A stretch of 64,000 nucleotides of DNA, taken from positions 110,618,501-110,682,500 of the forward strand of contig NC_134137.1 in NCBI RefSeq assembly GCF_033958435.1. Direction: 5' to 3'. Of the stretch, positions 1 to 9,610 are shown piece by piece (the first letter of the stretch is position 1; every line of letters begins with the position of its first letter). The position numbers and the translations under genes were made by a program. Below the pieces are notes generated by a model. The model saw only the letters and a program-made list of their open reading frames with translations. It had not been told where the DNA came from and ran no database searches. The stretch comes from Carettochelys insculpta (taxonomy: Eukaryota > Chordata > Testudines > Carettochelyidae).

Positions 1-1054
1 ATCTTTGCCATTATTTCAAACCCTGTTTGCCCCTTCCCTAACAGACTCCTCTTAATTAGCTCGTTGCAAATAGGCAGAATACCAAACAGACAACTTGAGA
101 TACATCTAATTTTTCTTAAAAAAAAATCCTTATTCTCTACAGTTCTCCATAAGCATAACATTATTTAGTTATTGGAGTCAAAGACAAATTTTAATCACAT
201 AATACATAGCCAACCTTAAAAAATTGTCTTTGATGTAGATAGCTAAATAGTGCTATATTTTAAAATACATGAACAGGTGCCTTTCCCAGCTTCTGTAAAA
301 GGCAACACACATTGCAAGTCCGTAATTCATTCTTTTGTTGGGATTTGGCTTTATTAAGAAAGAAATGAATAATAACACAAGTCAATTCAAGCCTCCTCTT
401 CAAGCTTCAGTTCTAATCTCAAGGATGCTCAGTCCCACGCCTTAGACATCTGAGAGAAAACTCCCTTATATCTAGAAACTGTAGTGAGTGAGAAGAATCC
501 ACGCATTCCTTTCCTAGGAGGAATATCTGGGACAGCGCCAATTTTCAGGCAAAACCCACTAGTGTGTTACAATGTGGTGGTAACAATCATTGTGGCATAT
601 CCTACCCAAAGAATTTTGCATTGTGTTTTTCCACATCCAGCAAACACTCCTGGTGCTTGCAACAAAAGAGAACAAAATTTTCAGATTACTTTTGCCAGCT
701 ATTCAGCTTTCCCTGCTTATTGCGGTAGTTGCCATGTTTTAAATTATTAAGCACCTTGGAAGAAATATTGACAAAGCTTGAGATTTTATTTAAAAAAGAG
801 CACTGAAGCAATCTTGTTATTCAGGTAGTTCATTACTGCAGTCTGCATTCACCTAGCCTGTGCTGCAATTTAAAGATTGCTATACACTTAATGAAGTTGA
901 CTACCAGGAAAATTATGGTATTACCCTTTACAAATAGCATAAATATTTAATGGCTCGGAAGTAAGATCCCTGTTAAGAGCAGGAGCTGCCACAAACTCCA
1001 GCTGGGATAATGTTCAGGTATTACTACATTTATTTTACAAATAAGGTATTTGAA
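1..1054. other. Unique AT-rich sequence, nothing recognised
   Basis: I see no repeat ends, RNA gene or convincing coding signal. The one open frame of moderate length (484-750, +) has no recognisable domain and no splice or Kozak context that would recommend it. Confidence 0.5.
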
Positions 1055-1330
1055 CCCAGACCTTCCGACTGGGAGGCAAAGAGGGCAACTGCCCCAGAGC
1101 CCAGTGATTCAAAAGGGCCTGGGCCTCTGAGCTGCCATCGCTGCTATTGCACCAGCAGTAGTGACTGGAGCCCCTGGCCCTTCAAATCACCACTGGAGTG
1201 CCATGTGGTGCTGTCTGGGTGGCTCTGAGGGCTGGCAGGGGGTGGGGGCAGGGAACACTGCCAAGACCTGGAGGCCTCAGCTTTGCCCCTTCTGTCCAAG
1301 GCCATGCCCCTGCCAGGAGCACAGGGTCAC
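1055..1330 (+). repeat. Unnamed interspersed repeat, copy 1 of 3
   Basis: The core reads GGGCAACTGCCCCAGAGCCC, then CAGTGATTCAAAAGGGCC, then a GC-rich run of CTG/CAG-like triplets. The same order of motifs occurs at 41790-42105 (GGGCAGTTGCCCTGGGACCC, CAGTGATACAAGACAGCCC) and in shorter form at 37930-38090. GC content is well above the flanks. I cannot name the family. Ends are approximate. Confidence 0.55.
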
Positions 1331-1803
1331 CTCCCCATGCTCAGGGGCCTGGCAACTTTGTCAGTCTCCCTGGCCAAAACACTGGTTATGTGACTTGTCC
1401 AAAGCCACACACAGGAGGAAAGTAGCACACGTGTGAACAGCCACCAGGCACGCAAACTTCCAACTCCCTGAACAGAAACAAGAGCAACAACAAAAGAGCA
1501 GATTTTTTAAGTCTACGTCTTTTTTTCACACACCAGGATTTTTAAATGGACTTTAAGATACAATATTTACAAGGCTGTACATCTCATCTGGCACTAATGA
1601 TACAGCAAAGTGCAGATGCAGAGATGGAAAAGTTTTTCATTGGCTTATATCCAAAATGTGAACAAAAATAACTTTATGACAGAGCAATTGACACACATAC
1701 ACATATAGGTAAATGTCTGAGCTTCTTATCACCTCAACGCACCCAACAAAAGCTTCCTACTTTCTTCAGACTAACTTTCCAGCTTAACTAATCTTTACAT
1801 GAA
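1331..1803. other. Unique sequence, nothing recognised
   Basis: AT-rich, with a short poly-T near 1512. No repeat ends or coding signal seen. Confidence 0.45.
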
Positions 1804-2536
1804 GGCTACGTCTCCACTAGCACACTACATCAAAGTAGCCTATTTCGAAGTAAGAACATCGAAATAGGCTACTTCGACACGTATCGTCTACACGTCCTCT
1901 GGGGCTGGTGCTGTTGACGTTCAATGTCAAAGTAGCGATGGTGAACATCGAAAGGAGCCACCCGGAAGGAAATGTGGAGCGTCCACACACACAAGTGCTC
2001 CCCGTCGAAATAAGGGGCCAGCAAAGCCTGCGGACGGGGTCACAGGCTGGACTAGCCCTTCTGGGGCAACAGCAAGCCGCTCCCTTAAAGGTCCCCTCCC
2101 AGACACACTCAGCCTGCACAGCACGAGGTACGCAGAGCTGACAACCAGTGGCAGACCCCTTGCACATAGCATGGACCCCCAACTGCAGCAGCAGCAGCAG
2201 CCAGAAGCCCTGGGCTAAGGGTTGTTGCACACAGTGACCACAGAGCCCCACAGGGGCTGGGCAGATCATCTCTCAACCCCTCAGCTGATGGCCGCCATGG
2301 AGGACCCCGCTATTTCAATGTAGCGGGACTCGGATCATCTACACACATCCTACTTCAATGATGAACGTTGAAGTAGGGTGCTATTCCCATCTTAGGATAG
2401 GAATAGCGATTTCAATGTCTCGCCGCCTAACGTCGATTTCAACATCAAAATAGCGCATGGTGCATGTAGACGTGATGCGTGCTATTTTGACATTGTGCCA
2501 GCTACTTTGAAGTAGCCAGCTAGTGTAGACCCACCC
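1804..2536 (+). mobile_element. Harbinger-type MITE, copy 1
   Basis: Starts GGCTACGTCTCCACTAG and ends CTAGTGTAGACCCACCC, which are imperfect inverted repeats. Flanking triplets are GAA (left) and AAA (right), a plausible 3-bp target duplication with one change. Sub-terminal palindromic blocks of the CTACTTCGAAGTAG / TATTTCGAAATA type are present on both sides. The interior carries a CAG run (about 2183-2203) and the stretch CTCAACCCCTCAGCTGATGG, shared with the copies at 2938, 6505 and 26121. It has no transposase and would depend on one in trans. CpG-rich compared with its AT-rich surroundings. Confidence 0.8.
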
Positions 2537-2808
2537 AAACAGTCTGATAGAGAATGGGGCTGTGCAGTTAGTGTCATATATGTAAGTGAAAGGTAAAAAC
2601 TGAAGAACCTGACAGGGAGCACAAAGGAACACAAACCTGCATTAGAGAGAGTGCTGCTGAGTTACTCTCTCCAGTCAGCAGCAAGGCAAAAGAAATGGGA
2701 GTAAAAACACCAAAAAACCACAGCTATGTGCTTTATTTGCACACTGAGGATTTGCACTTAAACCTGATTCAGCTTCACAACCTCTCATTCTCTGGCCACA
2801 TTCCACTA
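2537..2808. other. Unique spacer
   Basis: Short spacer between two transposons. Nothing recognised. Confidence 0.4.
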
Positions 2809-3760
2809 CAGGGTGAACCTCTCTAGTCCAGCACCCTCAGGACTAGAACAGCAAAGAATATGAGAATTTGCCAGACCCACAGAGGCCAATATTGTTTTGC
2901 AGTATTACCAACACTTCCACTGTTTTCTGGGCTCTTAGGCCGCGTCTACACGTGCACGCTACTTCGAAGTAGGGGCGCCAACTTCGAAATAGCGCCCGTC
3001 ACGGCTACACGTGTTGGGCGCTATTTCGAAGTTGAAATCGATGTTAGGCGGCGAGACGTTGAAATCGCTAACCCCATGAGGGGATGGGAATAGCGCCCTA
3101 CTTCGAAGTTGAACGTCGAAGTAGGGCACGTGTAGACGATCCCTGTCCCGCAACATCGAAATAGCGGGGTCCGCCATGGCGGTCATCAGCTGAGGGGTTG
3201 AGAGACGCTCTCTCTCCAGCTCCTGCGGGGCTCTATGGTCACTGTGTGTAGCAGCCCTTAGCCCAGGGCTTCTGGCTGCTGCTGCTGCAGCTGGGGATCC
3301 ATGCTGCATGCACAGGGTCTCCAACCAGTTGTCGGCTCTGTGGATCTTGTGTTGTTTAGTGCAACTGTGTCTGGGAGGGGCCCTTTAAGGGAGCGGCTTG
3401 CTGTTGAGTCCGCCCTGTGACCCTGGCTGCAGCTGTTCCTGGCACCCTTATTTTGATGTGTGCTACTTTGGCATGTAGACGTTCCCTCGCAGCGCCTATT
3501 TCGATGTCACTACATCGAAATAAGCTATTTCGATGTAGCGTGCATGTGTAGACGTAGCCTTAGAGGACACTGAGGGGTAAATTTCTGCTAAACAACTGCA
3601 CAGAACACTGAGAGCCAGAACTAGTGGCTATAAACAAACGTGACATAACCATGCGAAACTTGGCCACACCCAAGATAATTGATCATCTGGCTAACTAAAA
3701 TCATGCCAGATTATGGATGCTACTGGACAAGAGTGTGCCAGACTAGAGAGGCTAAACTTG
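2809..3760 (+). mobile_element. Tigger-like (TA-flanked) element, interrupted by a MITE
   Basis: The left end CAGGGTGAACCTCTCTAGTC and the right end (reverse complement CAAGTTTAGCCTCTCTAGTC) form terminal inverted repeats with a TA on each outer side (2807-2808, 3761-3762). That fits Tc1/mariner-type integration, and the CAGGTTGA-type start recalls Tigger elements. A 622-bp MITE plus a 3-bp duplication sits inside (2938-3562). Removing these leaves 327 bp, against 325 bp for the uninterrupted relative at 48632-48956, which is alignable along its length. No coding capacity. Confidence 0.75.
2938..3559 (-). mobile_element. Harbinger-type MITE, copy 2, nested
   Basis: Starts GGCCGCGTCTACACGTGCAC and ends GTGCATGTGTAGACGTAGCC. 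It is flanked by perfect TTA duplications (2935-2937, 3560-3562), the usual PIF/Harbinger target. The interior is in the opposite orientation to the copies at 1804, 6505 and 26121. Sub-terminal CTACTTCGAAGTAG and GCTATTTCGAA palindromes are well kept, suggesting a younger copy than copy 1. A 121-codon open frame (2959-3324, minus) has a same-length counterpart at 26416-26781. Confidence 0.85.
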
Positions 3761-3762
3761 TA

Positions 3763-4316
3763 TTTTTCACACTTCATTTGTGCATAACAGCAGATACATG
3801 CAAGGGTCTTAAAATTTACTTCTGCTAAGAATGGAGATTTCAAGACAAAGCACGCCATGGAAATTTAATGGTTTTTACTCAGTCCATGAAAACCACCATA
3901 GCAGGTTTGCAGCCATGCCCACACATCTCATCTTGTCAACAAGATGGTGCATGTCCAGAAATGATTTCAATAAATGTATACATTTTCAAAATTCATTTCT
4001 GTATTTTTTCTCACTATATTAAAACACTTCTGTTAACATGTCATCAGGTACTCACTCCATCTTTGTAAACATTAGCTTGTCTAGTACCAGCTGATCCTGT
4101 CACTACTCTCAAACATTCACTACACTGCAATATTACATGATTGTGGATTACCCCATACTCATTAGAAAATGTTGCGGGTTTTAGAGTCAGACTCATATGT
4201 ACCCCACCTCAGGCCAGATGTAAATTCATTTCTACTTGGTTAATTATCAAAAATGTTGAAGTACGTCACTGGCTTACGGAAAACATGACTCTGAATTTTT
4301 TTTAATGTCTTGCAAC
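3763..4316. other. Unique sequence, nothing recognised
   Basis: AT-rich spacer between two TA-flanked elements. No coding or RNA signal seen. Confidence 0.4.
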
Positions 4317-4318
4317 TA

Positions 4319-4767
4319 CAGTTTGAACCTCTCTGATGCAGGACTCCCTGGTCCAGCAACATCCACGGTCTGGCAGGACCACAGAAGTTGCTGGACTGGA
4401 GAGCCCCAGTGACTGAGAGCAGGGGGACCTTTGGGAGTCTGGTGGCAAAGGGGTGGCAGAAGAAGCACAGCCTGTCCTGCGGCTGGAGGACAGGCAGCCC
4501 AAAGCCCAGCTGGGATGGCAGGAAGAGGAGCCAGTCAAGCAGCTACGGAGCCAGGAGCATGTCCAGGGCTGACAATCAATCCTCGTGGCTGGTTCAACAG
4601 CAGGGTCGGTGGCTGTGAGTGAAGCCCATCTGGGAGGCTGGTAGCTCCCAGGAAGAGCCTGGAGACTGGCAGCAGAGGGGACAGAATTGACCTCTCCTGG
4701 TCTAGCAAATTTCCTCATTTGGGACTGGTCAGGTCCCTAGGGTGTTAGACCAGGGAGGTCCAACCTG
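4319..4767 (+). mobile_element. Tigger-like (TA-flanked) element, different interior
   Basis: The left end CAGTTTGAACCTCTCTGATG and the right end (reverse complement CAGGTTGGACCTCCCTGG) are inverted repeats of the same kind as those at 2809 and 48632, with TA on both sides (4317-4318, 4768-4769). The 449-bp interior is richer in CAG/CTG and does not align well with the 325-bp relatives, so this is probably a sister subfamily. No coding capacity. Confidence 0.65.
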
Positions 4768-4769
4768 TA

Positions 4770-5209
4770 TTATTTTGCAAGGTTAGGTATAGGTTTTTGA
4801 GGAGGTGATTTAAAGCAAATATTTTGTGCCACGGAGTCACACTGTATTTGGGATGGGTAAGCTGAGAAATAACAAAACTAGCCATACTCTGCATGTATGA
4901 GTGTAGTGCTAGTGTAGAGAAGAGGCTGGCAACCACCAGTATTTTACTGCCACTTCATTAGACTCACCTGAACAGGGTTAGGCAACACTATGCTTCAAAC
5001 ACTGGTAGCCAAGTGAGAATTTGAGAATCTATTATGGAAAAATGTAACTTATTAGACAGGTTTTTAATTACTTTGTAGTCTTTTCAAAAACAACAACTTT
5101 TTTTAAAATGGGCTGTTGAATATTTTAGCACCTAAATAGGTGCTCTTGCTTTCAAAAGTGATGACCAAGGTAATACCTCTGACTTATTTAAATGGGACAA
5201 CTTTTGAAA
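4770..5209. other. Unique sequence, nothing recognised
   Basis: AT-rich. No repeat or coding signal seen. Confidence 0.4.
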
Positions 5210-5330
5210 AGTTCATAGATGTCAGAGATCAGAAAACCCTTATGATCTTGTAGTCTAACCACCTGCATGACACAGACAATAGTCACCAAGTGATTCCTGC
5301 ATTTGTTCCAGCTTCTTGTGGTTGAAGTAA
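5210..5330 (-). mobile_element. CR1 LINE 3' fragment
   Basis: Reads as the complement of a CR1 3' end: GTTCATAGATGTCAGAGATC, then CTTATGATCTTGTAGTCTAA and CACCAAGTGATTCCTGCA. Only about 120 bp remains, a strongly 5'-truncated and diverged copy. No reading frame left. Confidence 0.6.
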
Positions 5331-6504
5331 AACATGGATCGATATAGCTATCTGCATGCCTAAGAGGCTAGCTTTAGGTACCCTGTTTCGAAAATATTTC
5401 TGAACATCTACTGAATACCACACTGCTCATTCTTCATTATAAAGCTAAGCAATATAAGGTGAACTCTAAAAGTGAACAGTCAGGTAAAAAGGTTTTACAG
5501 ATTAAATCTTCAATGTTATTCACTTAAGACAATTACCATACTGCAGTGTATTCATATAAATATATGTAGAAGTGTAATACAGAAGGATTATTTATCACAA
5601 GGAAAAGTATGACACAGTAAATATGTAGGAGTAAAATGTCCATATATATTCCATAAGAAATATATTAGTTCATAAACATGAACTTATGTTTAGTTGCTGA
5701 ATTTCTGGAAAGATAAATTTTTCACCTTCCAGTGAGAATGTCGAACTTGTCTCACACTCATCCCTTGGAGAAAAAATGAGCGGTTTGAATATTGTAGTGA
5801 TTGTTTTGAATGACTAGTATGTAGGTGATTTTCCTCCTCCACCTCCCTACTTTTTCTGTTTATGAGTCTGAGAGACTAATAGCACAAGCTAGAGGAAAGC
5901 AACATGAAAAATGGTGCAGTGCAAGCTCTTAAAAACACTTCTCTCCAAATGTGTATCATCCCTGTGTTCCAGTCCTGGGCTTCTCTTGAGTAGAGCTCAT
6001 TAACTACGGGTTGGTTATGTTCAGATGACACCAAGGCAAGAGCATGTTAGCTCTCAAGAAGTTAACCTGATTTGCTACACATATCACAGGTGTCTGTCCT
6101 TCACTTCAGGGCTGGGGCAGAATCACTGACCTTGATCTTCTTCAAAAATAATGAGCGATGGCCTCACGGGGCAGCTAGTGGAAGCTCTGGGACAGAAACA
6201 AGCCCACGCATATTTGGGCAGGCTGAAATGAACTTACTTCTCTTTCCTTTTCTGTATGTTCTCTGGTTCCAAGTCTTGGCTTATTCAGATAAGCCCTTAA
6301 AGGGGCAGGAGATTTTTGGTTACATTAGTTACATTAGTTCAGGCAATAATTAACTGCTGCCAGAAAAGCATAGTGATGGTTTCTTCATTTCCACCCATCC
6401 CCTCCCCCAAATCATGGTATTGTTTGCATTCTTAACCATCAAGTTCAATTTCACAGCTGGGATTTATACCTCTGTTGCCAGAGGCAGAAGACTAATCCCA
6501 CCCA
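5331..6504. other. Unique sequence, nothing firm
   Basis: Mostly AT-rich. The part around 6100-6350 is more GC-rich and has a 93-codon open frame (6072-6353) without recognisable domains. I treat it as chance. Confidence 0.4.
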
Positions 6505-7215
6505 GGCTATGTCTACACGTGAACGCTACTTCAAAATAGGTTATTTCGATGTAGTGACATCGAAATAGGCTATTTCGATGAATAACGTCTACACGTCCTC
6601 CAGGGCTGGCAACGTCGACGTTCAACATCGACGTTGCGCAGCACCACATCGAAATAGGCGCTGCGAGGGAACGTCTACACGCCACAGTAGCACACATCGA
6701 AATAAGGGTGCCAGGAACAGCTGCAGACAGGGTCACAGGGCGGACTCAACAGCAAGCCGCTCCCTTAAAGGGCCCCTCCCAGAAACAGTTGCACTAAACA
6801 ACACAAGATCCACAGAGCCGACAACTGGTTGGAGACCCTGTGCATGCAGCATGGATCCCCAGATGCAGCAGCAGCAGGCAGAAGCCCTGGGCTAAGGGCT
6901 GTTGCACACGGTGACCATAGAGCCCCGCAGGGGCTGGAGAGAGAGCGTCTCTCAACCCCTCAGCTGATGGCTGCCATGGAGGACCCCGCAATTTCAATGT
7001 TGCGGGACGCACAATGACTACATGGTCCCTACTTCAACGTTGAATGTCGAGGTAGGGCACTATTCCTATCCCCTCATGGGGTTAGCGGCTTCGACGTCTC
7101 GCCGCTTAACGTCGATTTCAACTTCGAAATAGCGCCCAACACGTGTAGCCGTGACGGGCGCTATTTTGAAGTTAGTGCCGCTACTTCGAAGTAGCGTGCA
7201 CGTGTAGACACGGCT
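6505..7215 (+). mobile_element. Harbinger-type MITE, copy 3
   Basis: Starts GGCTATGTCTACACGTGAAC and ends GTGTAGACACGGCT. CCA triplets lie on both sides (6502-6504, 7216-7218), a probable target duplication. The interior matches the other copies: CGCTCCCTTAAAGGGCCCC, a CAG-run region, then CTCAACCCCTCAGCTGATGG. The 62-codon frame at 6829-7017 is the start of the 121-codon frame of copies 2 and 4, closed early by a stop. Confidence 0.82.
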
Positions 7216-7234
7216 CCAGTGTGTCATCTTAGAC

Positions 7235-7347
7235 CAGTGTTTCTCAATAACCAGGCCATGGATGGGTTCTGGTCCCTGAGATCTCCCTGAAACAGTTAAG
7301 GCGGCGGCAAGCAGATCTCTGGTATCAGAAAAGGTTTAGAAGCACTG
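7235..7347 (+). mobile_element. Short hAT-like MITE
   Basis: Begins CAGTGTTTCTCAATAACCAG and ends with the complement of CAGTGCTTCTAAACC, a hAT-style terminal repeat. The flanks TCTTAGAC (7227-7234) and ATCTAGAC (7348-7355) look like a decayed 8-bp duplication. Length 113 bp, no coding capacity. Confidence 0.6.
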
Positions 7348-7695
7348 ATCTAGACATACTCAATAGACTCAGCTGAAATTTGAGATTTGCCTGGTCCAGC
7401 ACCAGATGTAAACATTCTGGGATTTTCCAGGAAGTTCAAATTCAAGTCTTGGGCCAGTTGTCTAGTTAAAATGTTGATGTTTAGTTACTTGGAGCGACAC
7501 ATTTTGAAAGCACTTATCCTAACATCTAGGCACCTCTTCTATGAATTAAAAGCACAATAGCATAACAAAACCCCTCAAAACAGAAAGAGGGAGTGGTGCC
7601 TGGACTAACTGTGATTTATATACGGCCATTTTAAAATACCCTCTTTCTCCATACCATTTCCTTGATGTGTGCCCCCTTGCACATTGACTCTTTTG
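7348..7695. other. Unique sequence, nothing recognised
   Basis: Spacer between a hAT-like MITE and a Harbinger remnant. No feature seen. Confidence 0.4.
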
Positions 7696-8857
7696 GGGTG
7701 CGTCTACACTAGCCCCATATTTCAAAATTAATTTCAAAAGGGGGCCCAATTTTGAAAGAGGCCATGGAGCATCCACGCACATAACAGCCTCTTTCGAAAT
7801 TGTTTTCGGCAAAAAGGGGCTCAAATTTCAAAACCGCTCTTCCCATCCGATTTCAGACATCCGGCACCCATGCCCGTGGACAGCACCCCGACCCTCCAGA
7901 GTGGGAAGGGATGCGGGGGCCAGACCGCAGTCAGTTGGTACCCCATAGATGTGGCCCGAGCGGCTAAATGGGACCACCCGGGGGGGCCGGGTGAGTGGAC
8001 GCTGTGTCAGAGGATGGTTGGGAGGGATGGGGGTGGCTGGGCAGGGCCACTGTGACCGAATGGCAGCACTGACAACTTGCCCCTCTCTCCCTTGTGTCTC
8101 CACAGCCTCATCCTCTGAAGGCCGGACCAGTCCTGTGCGAGCCGCCAGCACACCAGCCCAGCCATCTGGTGGGACTGGGGAACCCCTGTTCCCGCAGCCC
8201 AGGACAGTACCCGCCCAACCCTGGAGACCCCCCCATTGCTGTTGCTTTGACCCAGAGGAGGCTGTGGTGGCTCACAGTGCTGCCATCCGGGAGCAGAGGG
8301 CTGTCCTCCGGGAGAGGCTCCAGAGGAAGCAGGAGGACAGGGCCTGGCGGAGGGAGGTTTGGGGCAAGGTGGCTGCGGCCTTCCAACTTCTTGTCCCCCT
8401 GCCCGCTCTCCTGCTGCCTCGCCTGCCATCCCACCCTCTGCCCCACCTCCCAGCCCCCTGCCACCCCTTTTCCCACCCCTGCTGCCCCTAAACTCACTGC
8501 TCTTATCCCAGCTGCCCTCTCCCCAGCCATCTGAGTCTCACTGGGCCACTAGCTCATCACCAGCGTGGGCCAGGGGAGCCTGTCCCCCCTGCCCCACCCT
8601 GAACCCCACCATCCCCTGGCCCCCCAGCACCTCATCACCCCCCCATCCCTCCCAGCCCACCTGGCCCCCCTCCCAGAGCAGCGCCTCCAACTCCTGCCTG
8701 AGCCTACCTCCCTATCATCTCAGCCCCATCACTGCACTGACAGGGCCCCTGCACCCATCAAGGGTCCCGCACCTCCACGCCCTTGGAGGACTAGGCCGCC
8801 CATGCCTGTGAGCCTAACTGCAGTGGTGTGCCCACACCCCTTTGTGCATAGTATCAC
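7696..8857 (+). mobile_element. Harbinger remnant with Myb-like reading frame (partial)
   Basis: The left end GGGTGCGTCTACACTAGCCC has the Harbinger-type GTCTACAC start. Inside, an open frame (7949-8491, +) includes a charged segment REQRAVLRERLQRKQEDR about two thirds along, preceded by Pro/Ser-rich sequence and followed by WGKVAAAFQLLVPL. This is the kind of C-terminal coiled segment found in the Myb/SANT-like second protein of animal Harbinger transposons. The SANT helices themselves are not present. Downstream (8450-8810) is a C-rich tract of low sequence complexity. No matching right end is seen; a PLE begins at about 8858. The Myb assignment is inference. Confidence 0.45.
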
Positions 8858-8936
8858 GGGGTAGCCATGTTAGTCTGTATCTTCGAGAACAACAAGAAGT
8901 CCTCTAGCACCTTATAGACTAACAGATATTTTGGAG

Positions 8937-8974
8937 CATAAGCTTTCATGGGCAAAGACCCGCTTCATCAGATG
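8937..8974 (-). ncRNA. Hammerhead-like motif in PLE tail (copy 1)
   Basis: On the minus strand: CAT, CTGATGA, a hairpin GCGGG-TCTTT-GCCCAT, GAAA, GCTT, ATG. CTGANGA and GAAA are the invariant core boxes of the hammerhead ribozyme, and CAT/ATG can pair as a short stem I. Deviations: one extra A before stem II, a partly mispaired stem II and almost no stem III. PLEs are known to carry hammerhead motifs. Activity of this copy is unproven. Confidence 0.45.
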
Positions 8975-9120
8975 ATCAGATGCATGAGTGGGGGAGGGGG
9001 TTCAGAGGGGTATTTAAAGAGGGGGGTCCCAGTAAAGGGAGACCAGAGTTGACAAGGTCTATTCAGTCAGGGTGGAAAAGGCCCACTATCACTGTATGTA
9101 TCAAAAGAGAAAAAAACAAG

Positions 9121-9601
9121 TCAGTTCAGACAGAGGGGACATGGCCCATTGTCAGAGTCTAATGTGGAGATGTTAACACCTAGGGCAGAGAAGTTGCTCT
9201 TGTAAGGGGCCAGCCACTCCCAGTCTCTGTTTAATCCTTGATTGATGGAATCAAATTTGCAAATAATTTGCAGCTTAGAGATTTCTCTCTCCATCTGATT
9301 TTTGAAATTTCTTTGTTGTAGGAATGCTACTTTTAAATCTGTTATTGAGTGTCCAGGAAGATTGAAGTGCTCTCCCACGTTTCTGTACATTACCATTTCC
9401 AATGTCTGATTTATGTCCATTTATTCTTTTATATAGAGACTGTCCAGTTTGGCCAATGTAAATTGCAGTGGGGCATTGCTGGCACATGATGGCATATATT
9501 ATGTTAGAAGATGTGCAGGTAAAGGAGCCCCTGATCATATGGTTGATGTTAGGTCCTGTGATGATGTCACTGGTGTAGATATGTGAGCAGAGAAATTTCA
9601 A
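9121..9601 (-). pseudogene. PLE GIY-YIG endonuclease, frameshifted
   Basis: Two overlapping minus-strand frames (9275-9601 and 9121-9420) together read as one PLE C-terminal region. The first contains TSSNIIYAIMCQQCPTAIYI followed by GQTGQSL and NGHKSD, the GIY-YIG nuclease core with its Cys-X2-Cys insertion. The second continues with GEHFNLPGHS, then REISKLQIICKFDS and GLNRDWEWLAPY, the usual C-terminal end of these nucleases. A frameshift near 9400 separates them. In PLEs this enzyme nicks target DNA for reverse transcription. The reverse transcriptase part is missing, so the copy is dead. Confidence 0.8.
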
Positions 9602-9610
9602 AAATCCAGC

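Larger units (their letters stand above)
8858..9610 (-). mobile_element. Penelope-like element, 5'-truncated, minus strand
   Basis: Read on the minus strand this holds the GIY-YIG endonuclease region of a PLE followed by its 3' tail. The protein part spans about 9601-9121. The tail, 9120 down to about 8860, ends in the complement of GGGGTAGCCATGTTAGTCTG. Tail phrases such as TTAGTCTATAAGGTGC recur at 13239-13430 and 28740-28885, identifying those short pieces as PLE tails. No clear target duplication found. Confidence 0.75.

Noticed and set aside
7949..8811. Several long overlapping frames on both strands
   Set aside because: The region is C-rich and low in stop codons for compositional reasons. 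Only the 7949-8491 frame has any family resemblance and is described as a transposon remnant.
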